A DNA stretch of 64,000 bases from Sorex araneus (GCF_027595985.1 NC_073311.1:27493892-27557891), one strand, 5' to 3'. Positions 20,291-32,379 are shown, numbered from the stretch's first letter. A program made the numbers and translations. Notes: generated by a model from the letters alone, not told the origin.

Positions 20291-21509
20291 TTTGAATAAT
20301 TTCTATATGGCAAATTGAATTTTACTTTGTTAGATTTATGAACAAAGTAAATTGGAGACATATTAGAAATTGTACCATTTCAAAACTCAGTTTCTCTTTG
20401 CCAGCCACTGCAAGAAGCTCCATTTTAGTGACGTGCACACTATATCTTAAATATTTCAGCAAATTCTTGGACTATTTCTGAGACTGGGCAGTTTACAATT
20501 TCCCCAAGATCATATATTCGGACCCAGACCTTGGACTCACAGGAGACTAAGAGATAATGGCTCAGTATCTTGGTACATGGTAAAATACAGAACCTGAAAG
20601 GTCTTACAAAAATAGAGAGTGAGCAGAAGTCTAAGGAGGAATGTAGGACGTTATCTTAATCACACAAATGGGCCCTAAATTAACAAGACATCTCAGGGGG
20701 AACAAATACAAATTATCTGATGCTTTGAAAATTAACACAAAATTTTTCTGTAAAACCATACAAAAATGAGCCATGTATTACTTAGTTCTATACTACATTC
20801 CTCCCCAACGATGGTGTTTCTCTCTACTTTTCAATAAACTTTCTATTTTCTACCTCTGATCATCTTTATACTTGAAAATATTGAAGAACCTGGAAACTGT
20901 GGACACACAGAGACCGATCTTTACTGCTCCTATATCAATATCACTGCATATTTTAATTTATTAATGCTTTGTACCAACTCAGACCTAAATAACTAAACAT
21001 CTCTGGGGATAGAGCTGGTGGTTCACTGTCTACTTTAAAATTTCATACAATGATTTTAATTCAGAGTTATTAAGAAGCACCACTATAGACATTTCTTGCA
21101 TTAGAGTGAATCTTAATCTGAAAACTATTGAAAAATAAGTTAACCAGTTATTGTAATACAATAAGAAGGCAAGATGGAGGTTTGATGAGTGTTTAATCAT
21201 GTTACCTTACTCCAAATAACTCATCTTCTTTTCAAACTATGGAGGACTTGTTGCCCTCTTTCAATCTTGTATTGCAAGAAACTTGATTTCCACTTAGTTT
21301 AACTTCTCACACAATATACACACACTCTACATATATTTATAAATATACATACACATATATTTTATATTTAGAACACATATAACATCTTTTTCCTCACTCA
21401 TAGCTCATTATCTCACATGGAAGACTGTTATGATAAGGGAATATTTAGTTACAAAAAAACTAATTTTATCTTATTAAACTATAATACTTCTCTCTGAATT
21501 TCACTTCTT
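20291..21509. other. Unique AT-rich stretch without a gene
   Basis: No gene. AT/CA-rich low complexity at about 21300-21375. Confidence 0.5.
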
Positions 21510-21528
21510 ATTCCAGGTAACATTTTTC

Positions 21529-21905
21529 GAGATAAATCCGGAGCCGCTGAGCGTGAAGCGGACCCTCTGTGCCTAAAGACTTTGATTCCAGAGATCTAAC
21601 ACATTCGGGCATCCAGCGCAGCATCCAATAGTAATGCACTGGGACTGCGAACTGGGCTACAACTCTGTGCTGCCAGGGGGTGGATTTTTTTCCTCCCCAC
21701 CCTGTCTCCCTGCATGGAAAACGGCGGGTTGGCGGCACCCACATGGCAGGCGCCATCTTCTGAGACTCCAAACCCAGAGATATTCGGTTTTTACTTTTGG
21801 GGCTCCCAGGAACTCATGGGAAGGGGGCGTAACCGGCGCGCCCTCGGCCCAGATAAATCCGGAGCTGCTGAGCGTGAAGCGGACCCTCTGCGCCTAAAGA
21901 CTTTG
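21529..21905 (+). mobile_element. GC-rich 321-bp monomer element with TSD
   Basis: A GC-rich insert in AT-rich DNA. A 61-bp segment (21532-21592) recurs at 21852-21912 with a few changes, giving a 321-bp period (CCTAAAG at 21572 and 21893). It contains GGCGCCATCTTCTG (YY1-like) and GTAACCGGCGCGCCC. Flanks ATTCCAGGTAACATTTTTC at 21510-21528 and 21906-21924 look like a 19-bp target-site duplication. No poly-A. The same monomer, in the same period, forms the 5' half of the element at 31059-32148. Confidence 0.8.
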
Positions 21906-21952
21906 ATTCCAGGTAACATTTTTCAAATGAGATAAACTATGTCCCACTGTCG

Positions 21953-22128
21953 TTTTTTTTGTTTGTTTTTTTGCCTTTTGGGTCACACCTGGCAATGCAC
22001 AGGGGTTATTCTTAGCTCTGCATTCAGGAATTATTCCTTGTGGTGCTTGGGGATGGGATGCTGAGAAATAAACCTGGGTTGGCCGTGTCAAGGCAAACAC
22101 CCTACTCGCTGTGCTATCACTCCAGCCT
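21953..22128 (-). repeat. SINE-A with 12-bp TSD
   Basis: Minus-strand SINE preceded by poly-T. CCCACTGTCGTT before and CCCACTGTCATT (22129-22140) after form the duplication, one mismatch. Confidence 0.9.
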
Positions 22129-22364
22129 CCCACTGTCATTGTTAAACCTTCTGATGTTATCAGAAGAGTTTGGTCTTCTTTTTGATAAATGATGCATTTA
22201 CAGTGCTTTAGACTATTCTTTTTGAATATGTGTTCTGAAAATATCATGCAAATCACTTGACATAAGATGTGAGCTGTTTACTTCAGTGAGTCTGTGGAGG
22301 CTTATGAACAAGAATGTGTATTTTAGTGATGCTACTTTAAGTTCAAGGATAGGTTATTTGTTTG

Positions 22365-22540
22365 TTAGTTTGGTTGTGTCTTTGACCCTATACAGCAGTT
22401 CTCAGTGCTTGCTCCTGACTGCTCTCAGGGATCACTCCTGATGGGCTTCGGGACCATGCAGACTGCTGGGGAATGAACCTCGGTCAGCCACATGAAAGAC
22501 AAATGTCCTACTTACCGTAATATTGCTCTGGTCATTTAAA
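22365..22540 (-). repeat. Old SINE-A copy
   Basis: Minus-strand GGGATCACTCCTGATGGG and GGGAATGAACCTCGGTC, diverged. Confidence 0.75.
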
Positions 22541-22799
22541 GCAAGGCAACATCCTCATGATCCCTGGAGCATTTACTGCTATAACTCTCACCCTCAATTT
22601 AATACCCCAGTTACCCAGAGAATACTTGTGAATTCACATACCAAAATTTCCAGTTGATATTTTCAACTTAGGTCTAGCTCCCAGACTTCCTTACAAAGAC
22701 ATCTTGTCTTTGCTATACTTTGCTGTTTGCAGTTATTGTCACATGGTAGAAACTCTGGCCAATCTCTGAATTCTCACACATCTATAAAATATGATTATA

Positions 22800-23065
22800 T
22801 GATTATTATTTATTTTGTGATAGTCTTGGGGTGCTCCAAAACAGTGCTCAGGTGACCCAGGAGACACTCACTCCAGGCACTCTTGGCCATCTAGACCATG
22901 CTAAGGGGCCCAGAGGATGTGTTGGTTCTCATGCCCTACAATATCGGGTAACAACAAGGGCACCGGGGTGGTGTTGGCGCTTCCATGTCCATACTTAATG
23001 CTCATCCTGGGTTAGAAGATATGCCTTTCATGCCAGCTAACTCTTACACTGTCTCCCTAAGCCCA
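22800..23065 (-). repeat. Old SINE-like region
   Basis: Fragments such as GTGCTCAGGTGACCCAGGAG suggest degenerate SINE remains. Boundaries uncertain. Confidence 0.4.
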
Positions 23066-23262
23066 TTCTTGCCTCCCGTCTGGGAGGAGCAGCCGTGAGT
23101 TCTGGAGGGTGGCTGATGAGGACATTATCTGGCTCCAGCAGGAGGTGGCTTATGGGTGTGACCCCCAGATTGCCAGAGACTGGGGAAAGCAGGCAGAGGA
23201 TCTCTGCTCCCAGATACCACTGAGTCCAGAGTCCAAGATCACAAAGTTCCGCATTACCTGTT
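23066..23262 (-). repeat. Composite element E, internal fragment
   Basis: GGGAGGAGCAGCCGTGAGTT, GGTGGCTTATGGGTGTGACC and GAAAGCAGGCAGAGGATCTC match, in reverse orientation, element E at 46.7-47.2 kb. Confidence 0.75.
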
Positions 23263-25228
23263 AAGAATTATATTAACTAATATAAAGATGTTTTTAAAGG
23301 TTAAAAGTTTTATTTTTATTATGTTTAATATTGACATATTTGCTATGTTAATAATAATAAATTAATATTTAGTCAAATGAATAGAGTCTGAAATTTAGTT
23401 ATTATAATAAATATGTGATAATATACATTTTAAAACACGGAAAAATATAGTAATCATATATAACTGAATTTTACTTTGTGACCATATACTTTAATGTCTA
23501 AAATGCATACAAGTATAAAATATGTAAAAATGCACTCAAAATGCATTTAAAACATGACAGAAAACATAAGCATTGATTTTAGACACGTCTTGACATATTC
23601 ATAATTTTGCCACTAGATGGAGCCCTCTGATTGAAGATTACCTCCTAATCCAAAAAACAAAGCAAATGTGCATATTTTTCTGTTACATGCTCCTATATAA
23701 AATATTTTTTAAAAGTTCCTTGCAAATAGAATAAATATATAGCATAGTTTTCTAAAATATTCCCATAGGAGAGAAATATTGAGAAATTTTCTAATGAATT
23801 TTAGAAGTTTTTAATTACACTTGAATGAACAATATGACTCACCCTCATATATACAGGCTTAAAAGTTTTGGTTCTATGGCATATGTGACCACAACCAATC
23901 ATAAATTGCAGTAGTATGAAAATCCCGAGTTTAAACATTATATCCTTAGAAAAATTCACTCTAAAAATTGCAAATTTCAATGGCAGATTGCAAGACATAT
24001 GAGAACAGTCTGTGGGCTATGTCTGTGAAGCAGGCGTTCGGCACATCACGGACCACAGGGCACAAATTTATGAGAACCAAGCAGACAGTTTGAGACACAT
24101 CTTGTTCCTATTAATTTGCATATCTTAGTCTATTTACAACACAAACACAAATAGATTAAAAAATTTAACAAGATAGAAGTAGGTAATGAATGAGGTCATA
24201 CTTTGTGGTCTAGATATTAATATTGAACAAGTCAGCTTAAATTAAAATAAAAAACCCCTATGGTTTGGAGATTTACCTTCAATTGTCCATTCAGTGAGTC
24301 ATTCTAAGTCAATAATAAAATTTGTATCTAGCAAAAGAAAAAAAGTCTTCTCCAGATAGCCAATTATTCATCTCTTCATCCATCTATTCAAACACCCTAG
24401 CAACCGAGGACCTCTGTGTGGAAGACACCGTGCTAGTTAATAAAACCGACAAGTTTCGTTCATTATAAATTCTAACCCAGCATGAATAGAGTTTGATGAA
24501 GTAGACAGGAGATTGACAAGAGGCGCACAGATTGGTGATCAAATGCTTCGTCAAAAAGGGAGCTGTTTATAAAGGATTTGGGAGCCTCTGTAATGATACC
24601 AGCACTAAAGGAGGTATTTAAAGGTGGAAGAAAGGAATCGTGTTTCACTGAATTAGTTATGGGCATAAAGACTGTTCAGACTGAATAAAGTGATATTTGA
24701 AAAGACATTATATGGCCTAGTTAGTGTATCATCTCTGTTGAAATCTTAACCTGAACATAGAATGTAGAATAGTTGATGTCAGAGTTCTGGTATGAAAATT
24801 CTCTTGATTGATTGCCTCTCATTAACTGATGGTAAATTGATGAAAACTATTTTCTATATGAATACTATAGGTTATAACTTCTAAATCTTATATGCTTTCT
24901 TATAATAACGTGTCTTTGTTTGTTACAAACTCCATGAATTTTTCAATGATAGAACAGGAAACACAAGAAAAAAAGGTAAAAAAAGAGAATTTTTTTTTTT
25001 GTCCAGAATGTAACCAGTGATAACATGCCTCCAAAGAGAGAAAATGGAGGGAAGTGAGAATGTAAGAACAATTGCCAAGAAAAATCAATCAATCTTTGTA
25101 TAGGCTCCAGAAATACAGAATAGAGAGCAAAAGGATCCAAGACAACTCTTCACAAATAAAATAAAATGATTTAGTTTTAAACAAAAGTTAAATTCACAGT
25201 TAGAAATGTCCTTAATCCATTATTCATT
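23263..25228. other. Very AT-rich stretch without a gene
   Basis: No gene or clear repeat. Around 24390-24440 there is weak similarity to ancient mammalian repeats (CACCGTGCTAG, AAAACCGACAAG), too faint to name. Confidence 0.5.
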
Positions 25229-25941
25229 GTGGGAATATACTAGTATAAGAAACTGGGGCCATGCTGCAGGACCCCCGCCAGGCTGTTTCACTCGGGCATC
25301 CCAGAGCAGGCAGTGAGAGCCCTCCCTGCCCCAAGGGACCCAGTCCTGGCAGCTGAAAACCTCCAGAACTGAATCACTGCCATGCTCAAGGCCGTTCTCC
25401 ACACGCTTGGGCCAAACCTCACCCACTAGTGGACAGCACCCCCCAGGATGTGGCTGCAAGACACTTCATGGGACACACCCTACCCATACTCCAAGAGAAA
25501 AGTACTGCACCACATTTTATTAGGTTCAAAGAAGTAGGCACCCAATCTTAGAGGGAAATATTATTTTACAGGTATATATAAAGACCTCCAAAGACCTCCA
25601 GAGCCTAGCCACAGCCATGCTCAAGGCCCCTCTCCACATGTTTGGATGAGCCTCACACATGAAGGTACCAGCAGAGGAACCCAGGTGTGTGGGACCCGGG
25701 GCTGAGACCTCCAAGTCTGCTCAGATCAGGATTGTTGGGACTGGGCCTCTCCACCCAGATTTCCCATTTCCCAGTAGCTAGGCGGCTAGGCGGCCACACC
25801 CAGGGGCCCCCTTTCCCAGTAGCTAGGCGGTCACACCCAGGGGCCTCTTCCCCTCCCCCACCCGTCCCACCACCCCCTTCCTCTCTGTAATCCCATCAAT
25901 GGTCAGCATCCAGAGACTTAAAAGTAAGCTCCCTGAAGATA
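25229..25941 (+). mobile_element. Composite element E, GC-rich head
   Basis: Shares CAGGCTGTTTCACTCGGGCA, AAGGGACCCAGTCCTGGCAG and CATGCTCAAGGCCGTTCTCC with 46.7-47.4 and 60.3 kb. The segment CCATGCTCAAGGCC occurs twice (25382 and 25616), so the head is partly duplicated, as at 46-47 kb. A 3' poly-A module follows at 26259 after an inserted SINE-B'. Confidence 0.75.
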
Positions 25942-26216
25942 TCTTACAGCCTATTTCTCCCTCTGGGAGAATCTGGCAAACTACCGAGAACTTCCTGCCC
26001 ACATGGGAGAGCCTCGCAAACTCCCCATGGTATATTAATATGCCAAAACCAGTAACAAGCTGGGTCTCATTCCCCTGACCCTGAAAGAGCCTCCAATGTG
26101 GCATCGTTGGGTAGGACAAGTAGAAAGAGGCTTCAAAAATCTCCGGGCTAGGACAAATGGAGACGTTAGTGAGACCACTCGAGAAATTTGATGATCAACG
26201 GGTTATGATGATGCTG
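25942..26216 (+). repeat. SINE-B', (GAT)n-type tail
   Basis: From CTTACAGCCTATTTCTCCC through CCCCTGACCCTGAAAGAGCC to the RTE-like GAGACGTTAGTGAGACCACT and a short GATGATGCTGCTGA end. It interrupts element E. Confidence 0.85.
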
Positions 26217-26218
26217 CT

Positions 26219-26254
26219 GATATATATATATATATGCACACACACACACACACA
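26219..26254. repeat. (TA)n then (CA)n microsatellite
   Basis: About 17 bp of TA repeat, GCA, then about 17 bp of CA repeat, immediately after the SINE-B' tail. Confidence 0.9.
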
Positions 26255-26258
26255 AAAG

Positions 26259-26570
26259 GCGCAACCTTAGTGATCTCTTATAGAAGGGCTTAATGGCCCC
26301 TGGATGATATACAACAATCTTCACATGCTTTCTTCTAAGGATACTTTTTTGAATCATTTTCAGAGGTTTTTTTTAATAACAACCAATACAAAATATATTA
26401 TTTATTTCTGCTTTGAGACAGGGTTGTGGTTCAGGATGGAAACATCCAATATTTGGCTGTGGGGATGTGTAACGGTGGTGGAATTGGTGTTTGAATATTA
26501 AATGTGATCAAATATTGTGACTACTTTATAAAACAAAAAAATAAATAAATTACAAAGTAAAAAAAAAAAA
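26259..26570 (+). repeat. Composite element E, 3' poly-A module
   Basis: GATATACAACAATCTTCACATG, then GGTGGTGGAATTGGTGTTTG, TTGAATATTAAATGTGATC and an A-rich end. The same end occurs at 40.6-40.8, 56.6-56.8 (minus) and 60.9-61.0 kb, and resembles an L1 3' UTR terminus. Confidence 0.75.
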
Positions 26571-26691
26571 GAAATAAACTAGTGGCAGTGATGAGTTGAG
26601 CCAAGAATACAGAAATTACTTGGTGTACAGACCAGTAAGCCAGGAGTACAGAAGGTCAATTGCGCTTGGAAGACTTTTGAGAAAGAGGTGA

Positions 26692-26802
26692 GGTATACTC
26701 TCGGTAACTTGCCAGGCTCTCTGAGAGGGACGGAGGAATTGAACCCAGGTCGACCATGTGCAAGGCAAACAACCTACCTGTTGTGCTATGGCTCTAGTAC
26801 AA
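26692..26802 (-). repeat. SINE-B head fragment
   Basis: Minus-strand GCCAGGCTCTCTGAGAGGG and GGAGGAATTGAACCCAGGTC. The RTE-like tail is absent. Confidence 0.85.
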
Positions 26803-27245
26803 AGACTTAATAAAGCATGTAAATATTTTAAAAAATTAAAAACCTGTGTCAATGAGCAGAGATAATGGATAAAAGAATAACAGGGCCTAGGAAACTTCAC
26901 AAGTATTTGAAGTGCATACTTGAATAAATAAAAAGGGCCTGAATTTTGTCCTGAAAGATGTTTCTCCATCTAAGTTATTAGTATTACCAGATTGTCTACC
27001 ATTCTATAGTAAACACATATTTATATGTTTTTTTTTCTGTTTTTCTTCCTATAGCTGTAATTAATACCTTTCACTGGTTTTAGAGGCAAAATAAAAAAGA
27101 AATTAGACTTTCATACTCTGTTCTAAAAAGTGTGGATAGAAAAAATTATACTTTTCAAATTTCCTTTGCCATTATTTTCTTTATATAACTTTGACTTGCT
27201 TTTCCCTGCTCTCAGTTGTTGCTATATTTTTCTTGATTACTCAGA
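26803..27245. other. AT-rich stretch without a gene
   Basis: Nothing recognised. Confidence 0.5.
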
Positions 27246-27358
27246 AAGCTACCCGTGGTATTCGATAAATCGAAAACAGTAACAAGTCTCACAATGAGAC
27301 GTTACTGGTGCCCACTCGAGCAAATTGATGAACAATGGGATGACAGTGCTACAGTGTT
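27246..27358 (+). repeat. SINE-B, 5'-truncated
   Basis: Body end and RTE-like tail only (GCTACCCGTGGTATTCGATA to GATGACAGTGCTACAGTG). Confidence 0.88.
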
Positions 27359-28984
27359 ACATTAAGTCTTTACAATCAGTAATTATAATCATATACACAA
27401 TTATGTACATGGATTATATACAATCTACCCAAACTTTTACATCACAGTATGGAGTTTCCCTTAGAAAGACTGTAGGTATATATCAGCAAATGACAAATGA
27501 CACCATGGCATTACCCAACACCTGTGAGTACAGACAACTTTTCATAAGTTATAGCATAAAAAAATAAACAGCTTTGTTGACAGAGTTTTATAGACATTTT
27601 AAAAGCATCTAGGCTGACCACCATCCTCTTGGTTTCAATCAATTATTTTTTATAATTAAATATCTCTGCACTGTTCTGGGAGGACAAGACATAAACTCTT
27701 TCATTATTATTTTGTCATGTCTACTCTCCCAGACACAAACATTCTCAAGAGGAGCTCACTTATTTCTAGAATCTTGATAAGCATGTAAGCAGCTGTACTA
27801 TTTATCACATTTATACTGAAGAGCAAAGTGAAACTCTTGAGATATTTTAGCAAAAAGAATAAGAAAACTTGAATTTTTAAGCACTTTACTTTTAAATCTA
27901 ACTTTTTATCAAACATTTTTGAATTCTTGTTACATGGCTCACACTTTTCTTCTTCTCAGTCTCTCCTCTTGACAATACAGTGCATCTGGCAGATGATATT
28001 TATTTTTTAAATTATGAGTTAAGAGGATCAGCCTTTAATAAGAGGACCAAATTATTCTAGGAAGGAAGAATTTTTTGGTCTAGAATATTCATATGAAGAA
28101 GAAAAAAATCATGTGTTTATAAAGTAGGGAAGGGATGGGACTTATTAAGTGGTATTTGTAGGTCTTACATTAAGACTAAAAACCTAGTGCACTGGAGATT
28201 TTACAAATGTTCATATCTATAGACAGAAAGTTAGCAAATCCTTTATTTTCTTATTAGTGATTATTTTGAAGAAAAACAATAACTTTTGGACATCACTTCC
28301 TATGTTTGAACCTATATGCTTATTTGAAATCATAATTATAATTAAGTTTGTGTCTCCTGTCAAAGGTATATTATAATTTGATACTGATAAATATTATTAA
28401 TGGTGCAAAGTAAAATTTGTTTGTTAGTAGAAAATCCTACATTATCTTTAAATCAGTCCATGAAACCATTGTTTAAAAATAAAAATTCTTTACTGTTAAT
28501 GATGCTAAGAATAAGGCACCAAATTACTAGAGAACAAATTGCTATCCGACCAAAAAGACAAATAAAACAGTATTTTTTCTGATTTCTCAATATAATTTGA
28601 AGCTACAAAGATTAATTGAAATCTCAGAATTAAAAAGTATTATACAAGAGTATTTACTAGAGATTAAAATATAGAGATTAATAAAAATCGAAGAAGCATT
28701 TACAATGCAAATCTATTCTAAATTGTCAACACGGAGTTGTTGCTGGATATAAACTGGAAAATGACATTGTTTATCATCAACAAAGAGATGCTAAACATTT
28801 TTATACAAATCCCAGAAAAAAATAATTTACCATAGAGTTCTGTTATTCTATTCAAGATACAAAATGTGCTTTCATTCCAGTTAGGAAATCAATAGTATTC
28901 TTAATTATGTGTTAAATCTTAGAGATTTAACATGTTTATGTTTAGTACAGAAATGTATCTGGCCTGGTGTTTGGTGAACTATAT
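27359..28984. other. AT-rich unique stretch without a gene
   Basis: No gene or repeat I can name. Confidence 0.5.
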
Positions 28985-29280
28985 AGTGATCTTTTTTTCT
29001 TTTCTTTTCTTCCCTGGAGGGGACTCCCAAAAAAAATGCTCAGGGACTGAAATTCTCTGGTCCAGTCTCTGCCAGTGGGGCCTTTGGTTGACTGTGAGGG
29101 CCCAGGGACATCGATCTGCACTGCCCTGCCTGAGAGGTTACCCTGGAGATTACCCTGATAGTGATTAGGAAACTCCAGTGTTTCACCCAGTGACGCTTGG
29201 TGGATCCTTTGTCATCAGGGATAGAACTGGGCTCCACCACCTGCAAGGCAGGTGCCTTGAGCCTTGGGATATCTTTCAGC
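28985..29280 (-). repeat. Old interspersed repeat, related to 42.4-42.7 kb
   Basis: The segment GTGAGGGCCCAGGGACATCG, the following CTGCCCTGCCTGAG, and the late GGATAGAACTGGGCTCC resemble the region at 42505-42720. It looks like a SINE-related minus-strand copy with an extra internal block. Confidence 0.45.
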
Positions 29281-29987
29281 TTATATATAAGTATATTTTA
29301 TAGACACAAACAGGGAAAAACAAACTAGATACTCTGTGTTCAATTTATACATAAATATTTCATCAAAAAAGAAACCATTGTGGTTGTTCACACGGTTATT
29401 TTATGCACAACGATGAAGGCTAGAGTGTTCTTACCAAACTACACAAGTTAAGATTGTAAAGCACATTGAAATTCCTATAAAAATGTTCTTCTTAAATGAG
29501 AATTATGGCATCTGCTCTCATTCCTATGATAAGAAGGCCTATTGTTTTCAGTGTTTTCCCAGCCCAACATTTACTATGTCATGTTCCATGGATCAAATAA
29601 CTATATGGAATTTTAATGCACATACTTAACCAAAAACAACTACATAGGGATCAAAATAATTCCATGCCAGAGAAATCTTGTGAAATTATGCTGTAAAAAG
29701 CATTAAATTTTGCTGTAAAAATAGTATAGAGTCTAGCACTTGAGAAGCATTGTGAATCTCTATATGGTAAAGGGAATACCTATTGATGTGTATGTATGTG
29801 GATGCACATGTGTGAGTGCATGTTTACACACATGTATTGCGACAGGCAGATTGATTAATGCTACAAGTCATCCATTTGGCACAAACTTAAGTAATGCATC
29901 TAGCCTAGCTTAGATCTATAATAAACAGCTAATGATGGTAACTGCTTTTTATATTTTTATTGGTTCAGTCTTATTAATTGAAGCACG
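29281..29987. other. AT-rich stretch without a gene
   Basis: Nothing recognised. Confidence 0.5.
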
Positions 29988-29998
29988 AGAATATTTTT

Positions 29999-30179
29999 AT
30001 TTTTTATTTTTTTTGCTTTTTTGGGTCACACCCAGCGATGCTCAGGGGTTACTCCTGGCTCTGCACTCAGGAATTACTCCTGGCGGTGCTTGGGGGACCA
30101 TATGGGATGCCGGGGATCGAACCCTGGTCAGCCGCATGCAAGGCAAATACCCTACCCGCTGTGCTATCGCTCCGGCCCA
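29999..30179 (-). repeat. SINE-A, young, with TSD
   Basis: Near-consensus minus-strand SINE. AGAATATTTTT is duplicated at 29988-29998 and 30182-30192. It sits at the 3' end of the old L1 that follows. Confidence 0.92.
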
Positions 30180-30185
30180 CCAGAA

Positions 30186-31058
30186 TATTTTTTTAATTTT
30201 ATTTTATTAAAGCATGTGAGTTACAAAGTTATTCATAGTCAGGTTTTTGACATACAATGTTCCATCACCAATCCCACCACTTGTACAACTAATATCAACT
30301 TTCCTCCACCAGTGTTCCCAGTACCCACTTCTATACCAATCCTCACCCCCACCCACCCACCCCAGCCTCAGTCTGCCCTATTGACAGGCACATTACGTTT
30401 GTTATTACAGTTTGGGTATAGTGATTTCAGTGTTCTTGACTGTGATTTGAATATTTAGCTCTATTATTCCTTAACACCACCAATGTATACCTGAATCTCC
30501 CGACCCTAGTCTCAGTTGCTTCTCATCTATCAGTTTCTCCTTCCCCTTCACTCTATTTCTTTCCTTTTCCTCCCTCTACTCTGGGGTCAAGGGTGTTCTA
30601 GGCATCACCCTTTATACCATTGCATTTTCTCATTTAATTATTTTAAATACATATAAGTGATATTGTGTTTTTCCTTCTGGATTTTTTGTTTAACATGATA
30701 TCTTCTAGTTCCACCCATTTGTAGCAAATGATATAATTTCATTATTCCTTATATCTCCATGTTATTCTATTTTGCATATATACATATATATATATCACAT
30801 CTTTGTGCTCCACTGATTTGATGTGATGTTGGACATCTACGTTAATTTCAAATCTTAGCTCTTGTACAAGTGCTGCAATAAATAGGGATATGCACTCTCC
30901 TTTTGAATGAATGATTCTCTATCCTAGATACACCAAAGTGGAATTGCTGGATCATATGATAGCTCAATTTTGAGTTTACTAAGAACTGTTCAAACTGTTT
31001 TTCATAGGGATGGAAACATAAAACATGCCCTCCAGCAGTGGATAAGAGTTCTTTTTTC
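30186..31058 (-). mobile_element. Old L1, 3' part
   Basis: Minus-strand L1: the 3' UTR (ATCACCAATCCCACCACTTG, older form) followed by the ORF2 C-terminal region (GTGCTGCAATAAATAGGGAT, GGAATTGCTGGATCATATG). It resumes at 32164 after an inserted composite element. Confidence 0.85.
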
Positions 31059-32148
31059 TTTTTTTTTTAAACTTTTTATTAAATCACCATGTGGAAAGTT
31101 ACAAAGTTCTCAGGTTTATATGTCAGTTATACAATATTCAAACACCCATCCCTTCACCAGTGCCCATATTCCACCACCAGAAACCCCAGTATACCCCCCG
31201 CCCCCACCCCCTACCCCCTACTGTATAACTAATGAATTTCACTTCATTTTTTCTTTACCTTGATTACATTCCATAATTCAACACAAAACTCACTATAGTT
31301 GTTGGAGTTTCCACCCAAGAGAGACAGACCTACTACCAAGGAAGCATTTGATAATTAGTTTTCCATTGCTGGAAATGAAGAGATATGTAGCCCCACTGCT
31401 ACAAGTACATAACTCTCTCTTTTTTTTTTCCTTTTTCCTTTTCCCTTTTTTCCCCCCCTCCCTCATCCCCCTTCTCGAGCCTCATAGTATGGTGTACACC
31501 ACGCCGCATCGGCTAGCGTGGGGCTTTGGCTTAGTTCACAGTCCAGAGAGGTGGCGGCTACATTAATAACCTTCAATATTTCAACAAAAACTTACTGTTA
31601 TTATTTGGAGTTTCCCCCTCCAAGTCAGACCTGTTCAAAAGAAACCGTTTCACATTGCTGACAATTATAAATGTTAAGTCGCGCGGACGCAGCAGCGTCT
31701 GCGCGGTTTTGGATTCCTGTATAAAGTCCAGGGAAAATTCTGCCAGAAATTACATAGCCCAGCTCACAGTTCCAGTGCATTGCTGTAAGAAGTCTCTGAA
31801 TTCAAAGTCTTTAGGCTCAGAGTGTCTGATTCGCACTCAGCGGCTCCGGATATATCTGGGCCGAGGGCGTGTCGGTTATGCCCCCTTCCCATGAGTTCCT
31901 GGGAGCCCCAAAAGTAAAAACCGAATACCTGTGGGTTTGGAGTCACAGAAGATGGCGCCTGCCACGTGGGTGCCGCCAGGCCGCTGCTTTCCGTGCAGGA
32001 AGACAGGGTGGGGAGGAAAAAAATCCACCCCCTGGTAGCACAGAGTTGTAGCCCAGTTCGCAGTCCCAGTGCATCGCTATCGGATGCTGCACTGGATGCC
32101 CGAATGTGTTACATCTTTGGAATCAAAGTCTTTAGGCGCAGAGTGTCC
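31059..32148 (-). mobile_element. Composite element: 321-bp monomers + L1 3' UTR + poly-A
   Basis: A 1.09-kb insertion with a perfect 15-bp duplication AAGAGTTCTTTTTTC (31044-31058, 32149-32163). Read on the minus strand, it starts with the GC-rich monomer also seen at 21.5 kb, repeats it (CAAAGTCTTTAGG complements at 32124 and 31803, 321 bp apart). It continues with CTGTGAACTAAGCCAAAGCC (shared with 61.7 kb), and ends in an L1 3' UTR with CTTTCCACATGGTGATTTAA and poly-A. The L1 3' UTR portion is itself partly duplicated (two AAACTCCAA...TTGAA blocks near 31290 and 31600). No coding region. Poly-A and TSD type imply L1-driven movement. Confidence 0.88.
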
Positions 32149-32163
32149 AAGAGTTCTTTTTTC

Positions 32164-32370
32164 ACCGCATCCTCATCAACAGAGATTGTTGCCATTATTT
32201 TTAATATATACTATTCTAACTGGTATCTCATTGTTGTCTTGATCTGGATTTCTCAAATAATAGGTGATGCTAAGCATTTTTTAGATGTACCTGTTGGCCA
32301 TCAATTGGTCTTCTTCAGAGGAGTCCCTGTTCACTTTGTCTCCCTTTTGTTTTCATGTTTAAAGTGCATA
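32164..32370 (-). mobile_element. Old L1, continuation after the nested element
   Basis: The ORF2 C-terminal region resumes (TCATCAACAGAGATTGTTGC, CTATTCTAACTGGTATCTC). With 30186-31058 it forms one older L1. Confidence 0.8.
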
Positions 32371-32379
32371 TAAGAGTCA

